Assembly (NCBI GenBank): GCA_949298005.1
Contig: CASFUN010000021.1
Coordinates: 1-16,747, forward strand
DNA length: 16,747 nt
Origin: an uncultured Alphaproteobacteria bacterium
GTDB taxonomy: Bacteria; Pseudomonadota; Alphaproteobacteria; Rickettsiales; UBA1997
Reading direction: 5' to 3'
Below are positions 7,698 through 15,785 of this stretch, piece by piece; positions within the stretch are counted from its first letter, which is position 1; every line of letters begins with the position of its first letter. The notes beneath the pieces were generated by a model that made no database searches, had not been told where the DNA came from, and worked only from the letters and a program-made list of their open reading frames with translations. The translations under genes and the position numbers were made by a program.

Positions 7698-8318
7698 ATG
7701 TTAAAATTAGATAATGTATCAATTTCCTTCAATGGAAAGAATGTATTTGAAGATATTAGTTTTATACTGGATGATAAGGAAAAATTAGGTTTAATTGGTA
7801 GAAATGGTAGTGGTAAGTCAACTTTACTTAAGATAATATCAGGTCAATTAGAACCATACTCTGGAAATATAGTTAAATCTAAAAATTATAGAATTGGTTA
7901 TTTGGAACAACATTTAAAATTTACTGAAAGTAATATTGTTGCTGAAGTCTCTAAAGCTTTGCCGGAACATGAGAAGGATAATTTTTGGGATGTTGAAAAG
8001 ATTTTGCTTGATTTAGATTTTTCTTTGGAAGATTTGACTAAGAATCCAAACGAGTTTTCCGGTGGTTGGCAGATTAGGTTAAACTTAGCAAAATTATTAG
8101 TTTCGCAAGCTGATTTACTTTTATTAGATGAACCGACAAATTATTTAGATATTATTTCTATAAGGTGGTTAAAAAGATTTTTGATTAATTGGAACAAAGT
8201 ATTTATAATAGTTACCCATGATAAAAATTTTCTAAACGATGTTATTACTCATACTTTGATAATACATAGAGGTGTTTCGAGGAAAATTACTGGTAATGTT
8301 GATGAAATGTATGAGTAG
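7698..8318 (+). CDS. ABC-F ATPase, N-terminal half, ended by in-frame TAG
   Basis: These 206 residues form the complete first nucleotide-binding domain of an ABC-F protein. Walker A GRNGSGKST is at 34-42, the signature FSGGW at 120-124, Walker B LLLLDEPTNYLD at 140-151 and the switch His in VTHD at about 174. ABC-F proteins are soluble, act on the ribosome E site during stalled translation, and need two such domains joined by a linker. The frame halts at TAG 8316-8318, exactly where the linker begins, then continues open without another stop to 9434. Without the TAG the gene would encode 578 residues, normal for the family. The linker beyond it (YIDRFRYKATLAKQ) closely resembles the E. coli YheS linker, so YheS-type is the best subfamily guess. 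This half alone is unlikely to do the ABC-F job. Confidence 0.9.
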   Translation: MLKLDNVSISFNGKNVFEDISFILDDKEKLGLIGRNGSGKSTLLKIISGQLEPYSGNIVKSKNYRIGYLEQHLKFTESNIVAEVSKALPEHEKDNFWDVEKILLDLDFSLEDLTKNPNEFSGGWQIRLNLAKLLVSQADLLLLDEPTNYLDIISIRWLKRFLINWNKVFIIVTHDKNFLNDVITHTLIIHRGVSRKITGNVDEMYE

Positions 8319-8480
8319 ATAGCAGAAGATGAAGATACTTATGAAAAGACTAGGGTAAATGAGAATAAAAAACGTGCGCAAATACAAAGATATATAGATA
8401 GATTTAGATATAAAGCTACACTGGCAAAACAAGTACAATCAAAAATAAAAATACTTGATAAACAAGCTGAAAAAAACAAA
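8316..8480 (+). other. In-frame amber codon and interdomain linker of the ABC-F gene
   Basis: TAG at 8316-8318 sits in the context Tyr-Glu-stop-Ile-Ala-Glu, where relatives of the YheS type commonly have Tyr-Glu-Gln-Arg-Ala-Glu. One C-to-T change in a Gln codon explains it. The next 54 codons encode an intact, family-typical linker that contacts tRNA at the ribosome, with no in-frame ATG, GTG or TTG before 8481. The linker therefore has no plausible independent start and can be made only by readthrough of the TAG. Confidence 0.8.
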
Positions 8481-9434
8481 TTGCAAGATTTAGAAAATCT
8501 TGATTTTGATTTTATTTATAAACCAACAATAACTAATAAACCATTTATTGAGACGAGTAGTTTAAAATTTGGATATAGTTCAGATAATATTCTGATTGAT
8601 GGCTTGTATTTTAAACTTAATAAAAATGACAAAGTTTGTATTATTGGTAAAAATGGAAAAGGTAAATCAACATTACTTAAGTTGTTAAATGGAGAACTAA
8701 AACCATTGGCTGGTAATATTGATATAAATCCAAAAGTAGATATTGGCTATTTTGGACAAATGAATATAAATAGGCTCAATCTAGGAAATACTATTGAAGA
8801 AGAATTGTGGTCTGTTGATAAACAATTTCCTAGAGGAAAAATTTTATCAACTGCTGGTTGTATGATGTTTTCTGGAGATGATTATAAAAAGAAAATTGGT
8901 GTGTTAAGTGGAGGAGAAAAGAGTAGGGTACTTCTTGGTAAAATAATATTAAAACCATGTAATTTGTTATTACTTGATGAACCAACTAATCATCTTGATA
9001 TGGAAAGTTGTGAAGCTCTCATTGATGCTATGAAAAATTTTGAAGGTGCTAGTATAACTGTTACTCATAATGAAGAATATTTAAATAATATAGCAACTAA
9101 ATTGGTAGTTTTTGATAATGGTAAAGTTTTTGTTTTTGAGGGTGGATATCAAGATTTCTTGAAAGAAATTGGTTGGAGTAATGAAAATAGTATAGTTACT
9201 AGCGAAAATTCTAAATCTAAAAAAGTTTTTGATACTAATACTAGTAATAATGTTTCTAACTTTATGGAGGTTAAAAAGAAGAAAAATAAACTAGAAAATG
9301 AAATTTTTGATTTAGAACTGAAAATTGAGGATATGCTCAATAAACAATTATATAATGAGATTTCATCATTACAAAAAAATTTGAATGATAAATATTTAGA
9401 ATATGAAGAAATAATAAGATTAATTAACAATTAA
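8481..9434 (+). CDS. ABC-F ATPase, C-terminal half, downstream of the in-frame stop
   Basis: This is the second nucleotide-binding domain, in the same frame as the first. Counting from the TTG at 8481, Walker A GKNGKGKST is at 56-64, the signature LSGGEKSRV at 142-150, Walker B LLLLDEPTNHLD at 162-173 and the switch His at 196. A Lys/Glu-rich C-terminal coiled coil lies at about 264-315, a common ABC-F feature. All ATPase motifs are intact, so any loss of function is recent or the stop is bypassed. TTG 8481 is merely the first possible initiation codon; it has no convincing ribosome binding site and would cut off the linker. The homologous frame actually begins at 8319. The locus is most simply a recent pseudogene or a readthrough gene, not two separate genes. 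Confidence 0.8.
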   Translation: MQDLENLDFDFIYKPTITNKPFIETSSLKFGYSSDNILIDGLYFKLNKNDKVCIIGKNGKGKSTLLKLLNGELKPLAGNIDINPKVDIGYFGQMNINRLNLGNTIEEELWSVDKQFPRGKILSTAGCMMFSGDDYKKKIGVLSGGEKSRVLLGKIILKPCNLLLLDEPTNHLDMESCEALIDAMKNFEGASITVTHNEEYLNNIATKLVVFDNGKVFVFEGGYQDFLKEIGWSNENSIVTSENSKSKKVFDTNTSNNVSNFMEVKKKKNKLENEIFDLELKIEDMLNKQLYNEISSLQKNLNDKYLEYEEIIRLINN

Positions 9435-9457
9435 TTTAACTATTAACAAATATAAAC

Positions 9458-9486
9458 TTGATTTTTGCTTATATTAATCATAATAT
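9458..9486 (+). promoter_or_regulatory. Candidate sigma-70 promoter for the virB3-virB4-virB6 operon
   Basis: TTGATT at 9458-9463 is followed 17 bp later by TAATAT (9481-9486), with an overlapping CATAAT at 9479-9484 (15-bp spacing). It lies in the 76-nt gap between the ABC-F stop and virB3, the last real gap before the T4SS genes. Predicted transcription would start near 9493, leaving a leader of about 18 nt. Confidence 0.4.
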
Positions 9487-9510
9487 CCTGACAGGACACT
9501 ATTTTGTTTT

Positions 9511-9810
9511 ATGGCAGGTGGCAGAATTGAAGCGGATCCTTTATTTTTAGGTTTAACTAGGCCAAGTATGATACTTGGTGTGACTTATGTTTATGCTGCT
9601 TTAGAAGCTATTGGTTCTGTTATGGCTTTTATTATTACAAGTAATTTTATTTATCTTTTAGTTATGCTACCTTGTCTGCATGGTATAGCATATTTTATAT
9701 GTTTAAAAGAGCCATTAATGTTGGAACTATTATTAATGAAGACAAGTAATTTTAATATGTGCCCAAATAAAACATTCCATGGTGGTGCTAATTCTTATGA
9801 TATTTATTAG
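9511..9810 (+). CDS. virB3: Type IV secretion system protein VirB3
   Basis: The 99-residue product starts with the family motif: DPLFLGLTRPSM followed by LGV matches the VirB3 consensus (plF.G.TRP.m..GV). Two membrane segments at about 21-43 and 45-64 form a hairpin, followed by a cytoplasmic tail. VirB3 is a small inner-membrane protein that binds the VirB4 ATPase. The order virB3-virB4-virB6, with virB4 14 nt downstream, is the arrangement known in Rickettsiales rvh clusters. The only purine-rich stretch upstream (AGGA, 9493-9496) is 14 nt from the ATG, too far for a normal Shine-Dalgarno, so initiation may rely on a near-leaderless or AT-rich site. Confidence 0.93.
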   Translation: MAGGRIEADPLFLGLTRPSMILGVTYVYAALEAIGSVMAFIITSNFIYLLVMLPCLHGIAYFICLKEPLMLELLLMKTSNFNMCPNKTFHGGANSYDIY

Positions 9811-9824
9811 ATGGTATTATTAAG

Positions 9825-12218
9825 ATGAAGAAATTAAACTCATATTTAGCTCAAAAACAAAATTATCTATCAAAAGAAATTTCTTCATCTAATTTTATTC
9901 CTTATAGTCTACATTGTAATGAAGATACGATACTTCTTAAGGATAATAGTTTATTAAAAATTATAAAAATAAAAGGTTTTGCTTTTGAAACAGCTGATGA
10001 TGATGATATAGATATAAAAAAAAATGCGAGAAATAATCTTTTAAAAGGTATGGCATCTGGTAATTTTGCTTTATGGTTTCATACAATAAGAAGGAAAGAA
10101 GAAGCATATCCTGGTGGAGAATATACAAATATCTTTGCAAAAAGGTTAAATAAAGAATGGAAAGATAGACATAGTGGAGATAGATCTTTTGTAAATGAGC
10201 ACTATATAAGTATAATAAGAAAAGAAGATACCGCTGGTGTTGCAAAAATAGCAAATATAATAAATAAAATAAGAAGTAAAGCTGATAAGGGTACGAAAGA
10301 AAAAGTATTTAAAGATGCTATGGCCGAGCTTGATGAGATAACTGAAAGAGTTATGAATGGTTTTTCAAATTATGGACCAGAATTATTGTCTCTAAGAGAA
10401 ACACCAGATGGTGTTTATTCTGAAATATTAAAATTTCTTGGAATTATTGTTAATTGTGGACAGATACAAAATTATAGATTATCACCTATACCTCTAGATC
10501 ATTACTTACATACCAACAGATTATATTTTAAAGGTAAAGTTTTTGAAATTATGACTCCGAATGGTTCAAAGTTCGGTGCTATTGCCTCACTAAAAGAATA
10601 TAGACCTTCTACAAATGCTGGTATACTTGATGGTTTTTTGCAGATGCCATTTGAATTTATAATATCACAATCTTTTACTTATATAAACAGAATGGTTGCT
10701 ATAAGTAGTATGCAGCTACAACAAAGACGTATGATTCAAGCAGAAGATGTAGCTGTATCGCAGATTAAAGAGATTGATGAAGCGTTAGATTCTGCAATGG
10801 GTGGAAAATTTGCCTTTGGTAGCCATCATTTAACTATATGTTGTTTTGAGGATTCGGAAAAGTCAGTAGAAAATGCCATATCTATGGCTGTCGTTGAATT
10901 TTCTAATGTTGGTATAACGGCTGTTAGAGAAAAATTAAATATGGAAGCATGTTTTTGGTCGCAATTACCTGGTAATTTAAAATATATAGTCAGAAAATCT
11001 ACAATAAATACACTAAATTTGGCTAGTTTTGCTTCGTTCCATAATTATCCATCTGGTAAAAGAGTTGGTAATCATTGGGGTGATGCTTGTACTGTATTAA
11101 ATACCGTGTCAGGAACTCCATACTTTTTTAGTTTTCATGTTCGTGATGTAGGACATACTATGATTATAGGTCCTACAGGTGCTGGTAAAACTGTTATGAT
11201 GAATTTTTTGTGTGCACAAGCTCAGAAATTTAATTGTAGAATGTTCTTTTTTGATAAAGATAGAGGTGCAGAAATTTTTATAAGGGCTTTAGGTGGTAAA
11301 TATTCAATTCTAGAGGCTAGTAAATATTCTGGATTTAATCCATTAAAATTAGCAGAAACTCCAGAAAATAAGGCTTTTTTAATAGAGTGGTTAACGGTTT
11401 TACTTACTGTTAATGGAGAAACTATAACTGCTGAGGATATGGCTAGAATTACAGAAGCTATTAATGGTAATTATAAATTACCATATGAGAAGAGAGTCTT
11501 AAGAAATATAGCTCCTTTTCTTGGTATGGGTGGTCCAGGATCTTTAGCTGGTAGGCTAGAAATGTGGCATAGTGGTGGTTCGCATTGTAGACTTTTTGAT
11601 AATGATGATGATATAATAGACTTTTTTTCAGCCTATGCTTTTGGTTTCGAAATGGGGGAAATCCTAAAAGATAAAAAAAGTATAAGTCCAGTTTTGCTAT
11701 ATTTATTTCATAGAATTCAGAGTTCTTTAGATGGCACTCCCACAATGATAATATTAGATGAGGCTTGGGCGCTTATAGATAATGATGTTTTTGCTCCGAA
11801 AATAAAAGACTGGTTGAAAGTGTTCAGAAAATTAAACGCATTTGTAGTATTTGCTACTCAGTCTGTTGAAGATGCTACTAAGAGTAGTATTTCAGATACA
11901 CTCGTGCAACAAACAGCCACACAAATATATTTGCCAAACTTAAAAGCTACAGAAGTTTATAGAACAGCTTTTATGTTAAGTGAAAGAGAATTTCAACTAA
12001 TAAAAACGACCGATCCTGGTACAAGATACTTTCTTGTAAAACAAGATCAAGGTGGAGTAATAGCAAAAATAGACCTTATGGGTATGGGTGATGTTGTTAG
12101 GGTTTTATCCGGAAGAGCTGAAACAGTGTTGCTTCTTGATGAAATAATAAAAGAAGTTGGAAGTGAAAAGCCTGAAGATTGGATAGATATTTATTATAAG
12201 AGATCGAGGAATATGTAA
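9825..12218 (+). CDS. virB4: Type IV secretion system ATPase VirB4
   Basis: The 797-residue product is complete and of normal VirB4 length. An N-terminal CagE/VirB4 domain spans about 20-430, followed by the RecA-like ATPase domain. Walker A GPTGAGKT is at 449-456, Walker B MIILDEAW at 641-648 and the downstream ATQS motif at 677-680. VirB4 energises pilus or substrate passage at the inner-membrane base of the type IV machine, as a hexamer beside VirB3 and VirB6. The gene is intact and is the best-conserved T4SS marker here. It begins 14 nt after virB3, and its TAA (12216-12218) directly abuts the ATG of the virB6 frame at 12219, so the genes are likely translationally coupled. Rickettsiales often carry a second, degenerate virB4 elsewhere; this one has all catalytic motifs. 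Confidence 0.97.
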   Translation: MKKLNSYLAQKQNYLSKEISSSNFIPYSLHCNEDTILLKDNSLLKIIKIKGFAFETADDDDIDIKKNARNNLLKGMASGNFALWFHTIRRKEEAYPGGEYTNIFAKRLNKEWKDRHSGDRSFVNEHYISIIRKEDTAGVAKIANIINKIRSKADKGTKEKVFKDAMAELDEITERVMNGFSNYGPELLSLRETPDGVYSEILKFLGIIVNCGQIQNYRLSPIPLDHYLHTNRLYFKGKVFEIMTPNGSKFGAIASLKEYRPSTNAGILDGFLQMPFEFIISQSFTYINRMVAISSMQLQQRRMIQAEDVAVSQIKEIDEALDSAMGGKFAFGSHHLTICCFEDSEKSVENAISMAVVEFSNVGITAVREKLNMEACFWSQLPGNLKYIVRKSTINTLNLASFASFHNYPSGKRVGNHWGDACTVLNTVSGTPYFFSFHVRDVGHTMIIGPTGAGKTVMMNFLCAQAQKFNCRMFFFDKDRGAEIFIRALGGKYSILEASKYSGFNPLKLAETPENKAFLIEWLTVLLTVNGETITAEDMARITEAINGNYKLPYEKRVLRNIAPFLGMGGPGSLAGRLEMWHSGGSHCRLFDNDDDIIDFFSAYAFGFEMGEILKDKKSISPVLLYLFHRIQSSLDGTPTMIILDEAWALIDNDVFAPKIKDWLKVFRKLNAFVVFATQSVEDATKSSISDTLVQQTATQIYLPNLKATEVYRTAFMLSEREFQLIKTTDPGTRYFLVKQDQGGVIAKIDLMGMGDVVRVLSGRAETVLLLDEIIKEVGSEKPEDWIDIYYKRSRNM

Positions 12219-12317
12219 ATGAAGAAAACGAATATTTTTAAGATCTTTTTAATATTCTTTACATTTTTTAATTGTTTGTTCTTCAGTATGGAGGATGTTT
12301 TTTCTATATCACAATAA
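12219..12317 (+). CDS. Signal-peptide start of virB6, closed by in-frame TAA
   Basis: An ATG immediately after the virB4 stop opens a 32-codon frame, MKKTNIFKIFLIFFTFF followed by NCLFFSMEDVFSISQ. This is a classic Sec signal peptide with a basic start, long hydrophobic core and likely cut near FFS. The frame ends at TAA 12315-12317, then continues with no further stop to the end of virB6 at 15785. Its placement and content show it is the true N-terminus of virB6 rather than a separate gene. The codon before the stop is CAA, and a single CAA-to-TAA change would explain the break. It might instead act as a short leader peptide coupled to a downstream restart, but no good start follows. Confidence 0.7.
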   Translation: MKKTNIFKIFLIFFTFFNCLFFSMEDVFSISQ

Positions 12318-12359
12318 ACTGTTGTTGGGCCAAGAGATAGAGTTAGAAAGTTTGATGAT

Positions 12360-15300
12360 TTGAATTTTACATACATAGCTCCTATGAAAGATAATAGTAA
12401 TTTGGATAAAAGTGGTTTCTTTTGTAAACCAGGTGGTTTAAAATATATGAAGTTTAATGAGGATAATCTCGATGGTGTTTTTGATAAAGGTCTTGGTGCA
12501 GCTTACTATATTGTTGTTGTTAATTTATTATTTTTTCCGTTGCTTTGTTCACAAATACTAAATGTTTATGGATTAATTAAGAATGATGATAGTGGTTTTA
12601 AATCTTTTTTTATTTTATTAGTTGCTGCTTTTGGATTTAAATCTTTAGAATATTTGGAAAATATGATTTTTGACGAGGATGATTTTAATTTAGATCCATA
12701 TAATTCATATTGTCTTAGCGTTGGTTTGTCTATGGTTGCTATTTGTCTTTCTATTATGATTATAGCTAAAATAAAATCTATTAACCTTAGCACAAGAGTA
12801 CTTATTATAGTAGGATTAGATGCTATTGCTAATACTATAAAGGAATCGTTTACAGGTATTCAATATGCTATAGCAGATACAGTGTTTGATAGTTTCGAAT
12901 TATGTGGTGATAATTGGTTAACTTATGGTAATGAAAATATAGAAGCTAGTTTAAATGGACAAAGTATTGATTCACCTGCTGGATCAACTTGGAGTGTATG
13001 GGATAAATATATTTCGGAAGCCTATCCATCTAAAGGTGCTTTTAATGGTTCTTATAAGTACAAAATTAACAAATGTTTTATAGAGAATAATATAAATTAT
13101 TGTAGAAAATTATATGCTGATGATAGCTTAACCTCTGACACTATTGTTACTAAGATAAATTTATTATACAAACCATATCGGGAATTTATTTATGACGGAA
13201 TGGAGTTTTCATATAGTGGCTGCTCCGATCCTAGGCTCGATAGAAAATCGTATCTTGATGTTAGTGATAAAAATAGTCAATTGTATTACTTTAGGGGTAA
13301 TGAAACAACTAATTTTGCTTGTGATAGATTTTTAGTATCGGCTGATGAAGATTATAGAGAGGCATATAAGTGTTGCTTAGAAGCAAGTCAAAAACTTATA
13401 TGTATACATAATACTGTTGAAAAAAAGCATGTTATGTGTAATAAGGATGATGACGATAGTTGTAAAATGGATTATACTTTAGATAATTTTGGTGATAGAT
13501 TATTAAAAATTGTCGGTTTAAGTGCGACAGAGTTTTCAAAGAAACTTGAAGAGAACAAAAATAAGCAACAAACAAATAGTATAGATAGCGACTTCTGTAA
13601 AAATTTAAAAGAAGCAACGGTAGATAAATTTTGTAAAGACAATAGTGATCCATTTAATTGTAATAGTGTTAGGCGTACCTATGATGAACACTGCGATGAA
13701 AATGTAAAACCAAAACCCGGTTTAATTTCTTCCAGTAATATTAGTTCATCAGAGAATAACAATAAAGATAGAGTACTTGATATAGATCATACAATTAAAT
13801 TTAAAATTAGACAATCTGTATTAGGTTCGACAGGAAACAAGTATTGCGTAGAAACCTATAATCTTTGTCCGTACAATTTTAGAATACTTGGTGGGACTGA
13901 AAAGTATGGCGATGAGTTTTCTATGAGGAGTGATAGTGGGTTTAAAGTTAAAAAGGTTGGTAATAATGGTGAGTATGTTCAAGACAATCCTAATGATAGT
14001 GATAAAGATTTTAATAAAAAAAATAATTGTAGTTTTGATAAAGATGGTAATAGGCACTGTGATGGACCATGTATGATTGATGATAAAATTTATGCTTGTT
14101 ATAACAAACCTTCTAATTTTTGTCAGATTGATAGGCATTGTGTGAATATTCAGCCTTTGGTAAAAACAAAAAATAATGCTTTGTCCCCATATATAGATAG
14201 AGCATGTTTGGATAATATTGGTTCTTCACATAATTTTTTAAATTATGAAAAACCATTAGCTAAATCAGATAAAAATCAAAAAGTATTAGTAGCACCGATG
14301 GTTGAATGTGTGATAGAAACTTTTAAAAATATTTTATTAAATAAAGCTGGACATACTATCTGTAGAAATATGGATGATGAAGTAATAGGAGATGTTTGTT
14401 TAAGTAGTGATGTAGTTATAAAACAGGGAGATGATTTATCAAAAAGTGATTACGAAAGTCCATTTATTAAAATAAAAACTTATCTTGGAAATATAGTGAA
14501 AGCTATATTAGCTTTATCTGTTATGTTGTATGGATATAATATAATTTTATTTAGAAAAGGTACAAATCCAGAAGAAATATTTAAGTATGTAATAACTATT
14601 TCTTTATTTGTTTATTTTTCGTTTAGTAATAATTGGATTAATAATTTATTTAATAGTGTATATAATATATATAATAAAGTATCAGAATTTGCGGTTAATA
14701 TACTTTCAGAGGATAGAGAAAGTTATAGTTATGATAATCACAAGTATAGTGGTTGTTTCTTTTTTGATGCTTTATATATAAATAATAAATACGATGATTA
14801 TAAGGATAGAAAGTATCTAGCTGTTTTTGATACCTTTGATTGTAAATTATCAAGGTATTTTGGTTATTATTCTGATAACATAGGTAATCCTCCAATAATT
14901 TCTATTTTTATAATGGGTATATTTACGGCTGGTTTAAGTATATTGGTTATGTTACCATTTGCTTTGTTATTTATTTCAATTTTATTTTTTATAATTAGAG
15001 TAGCTTATATTTTTGTTGTTAATTCTTTAACGATAACAATATTATTATTTATGACGCCAATCTTTATTCCAATGGTTCTTTTTGAAATGACAAAAGGGAT
15101 TTTTCAAATTTGGTTGAAGAAGATTTTGCAAAATATAATGTCTCCATTATTTATATTTATGTCTTTAAGCTTATTTTTAATAATTTTTGATAAGTATTTT
15201 GTAGCTGATGCTATATTTTATGGAGAAAATGAACCTATAAGGAATGTTTATTGTAATACAATATGTAAAATTTCAGAAAATAATTATTTTCATCTAGATG

Positions 15301-15785
15301 AAAATAATAGTAGCCAAAGAGAATCATGTAGTAATTCAAAAGGTAAAATAATCAATTTAAAAAAGAATGCTCCTATATGTGCTGTACAAGATCCTGGGGT
15401 TTCTAATAAAACTGGTGTAGGTTTAATAGATTTTATAATAGAAGATTTTCCTGGTTTGCCTGGCCTACCTAATTTTTCTGGTTTGACAGATCAGATTGAA
15501 GGTTTTTTTAATATGTTTTTTGATTTAATATTTTTACTAATTTTGATTTTTATTTTTGAACAATTTGTTTCCTATGTGAATGCTATGACAGGATCTATAT
15601 TTTCATCTGATGGAACAGGGGGTAAAGGAGTATATGATGATATTTCAGGTTTACCATCTCTTCAAAAGATCAATCAAGTTGTAGCTAGCGCAGGAGCTAA
15701 AATGGCTAATAGTTCTTTAGATGTTGTAAGAAATACTCCAGGTATAATTTATAATAAAATTAAAAAGAGCGATGATGATAAATAA
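12360..15785 (+). CDS. virB6: Giant VirB6/TrbL-family T4SS channel protein, frame open from 12318
   Basis: There are 1,141 codons from the TTG at 12360 (ATG 12384 is the first ATG), or 1,188 codons counted from 12219 including the in-frame TAA. N-terminal membrane segments lie at about 46-70, 81-97, 117-136 and 146-162. An extracytoplasmic region of about 500 residues (182-680) carries 26 cysteines. The VirB6/TrbL core follows (about 704-943), with many hydrophobic helices and FQIWLKKILQNIMSPLF typical of the family, then a last membrane segment at 1050-1070 and a short tail. VirB6 is the polytopic inner-membrane component that passes substrate from the ATPases outward; oversized VirB6 copies in tandem are characteristic of Rickettsiales. 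Neither start after the TAA has a clear ribosome binding site, and both lack the signal peptide. Its 3' end overlaps the next gene by 14 nt. Confidence 0.92.
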   Translation: MNFTYIAPMKDNSNLDKSGFFCKPGGLKYMKFNEDNLDGVFDKGLGAAYYIVVVNLLFFPLLCSQILNVYGLIKNDDSGFKSFFILLVAAFGFKSLEYLENMIFDEDDFNLDPYNSYCLSVGLSMVAICLSIMIIAKIKSINLSTRVLIIVGLDAIANTIKESFTGIQYAIADTVFDSFELCGDNWLTYGNENIEASLNGQSIDSPAGSTWSVWDKYISEAYPSKGAFNGSYKYKINKCFIENNINYCRKLYADDSLTSDTIVTKINLLYKPYREFIYDGMEFSYSGCSDPRLDRKSYLDVSDKNSQLYYFRGNETTNFACDRFLVSADEDYREAYKCCLEASQKLICIHNTVEKKHVMCNKDDDDSCKMDYTLDNFGDRLLKIVGLSATEFSKKLEENKNKQQTNSIDSDFCKNLKEATVDKFCKDNSDPFNCNSVRRTYDEHCDENVKPKPGLISSSNISSSENNNKDRVLDIDHTIKFKIRQSVLGSTGNKYCVETYNLCPYNFRILGGTEKYGDEFSMRSDSGFKVKKVGNNGEYVQDNPNDSDKDFNKKNNCSFDKDGNRHCDGPCMIDDKIYACYNKPSNFCQIDRHCVNIQPLVKTKNNALSPYIDRACLDNIGSSHNFLNYEKPLAKSDKNQKVLVAPMVECVIETFKNILLNKAGHTICRNMDDEVIGDVCLSSDVVIKQGDDLSKSDYESPFIKIKTYLGNIVKAILALSVMLYGYNIILFRKGTNPEEIFKYVITISLFVYFSFSNNWINNLFNSVYNIYNKVSEFAVNILSEDRESYSYDNHKYSGCFFFDALYINNKYDDYKDRKYLAVFDTFDCKLSRYFGYYSDNIGNPPIISIFIMGIFTAGLSILVMLPFALLFISILFFIIRVAYIFVVNSLTITILLFMTPIFIPMVLFEMTKGIFQIWLKKILQNIMSPLFIFMSLSLFLIIFDKYFVADAIFYGENEPIRNVYCNTICKISENNYFHLDENNSSQRESCSNSKGKIINLKKNAPICAVQDPGVSNKTGVGLIDFIIEDFPGLPGLPNFSGLTDQIEGFFNMFFDLIFLLILIFIFEQFVSYVNAMTGSIFSSDGTGGKGVYDDISGLPSLQKINQVVASAGAKMANSSLDVVRNTPGIIYNKIKKSDDDK

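Noticed and set aside
9420..9434. Small inverted repeat TTAATT-AAC-AATTAA at the ABC-F stop codon as a terminator
   Set aside because: Six A-T pairs with no G-C and no T tract are expected by chance in this composition.
9961..10254. Antisense open frame rich in Leu and Tyr inside virB4
   Set aside because: It is a mirror of the conserved virB4 coding sequence with no start signals; it has no family resemblance.
7698..15785. Reassigned genetic code with UAA/UAG as Gln
   Set aside because: ybaB, ftsH, the cyclophilin, the FKBP-like gene, the ATPase, virB3, virB4 and virB6 all end on TAA or TAG at the lengths expected for their families, so UAR works as stop here. Only two internal exceptions exist.
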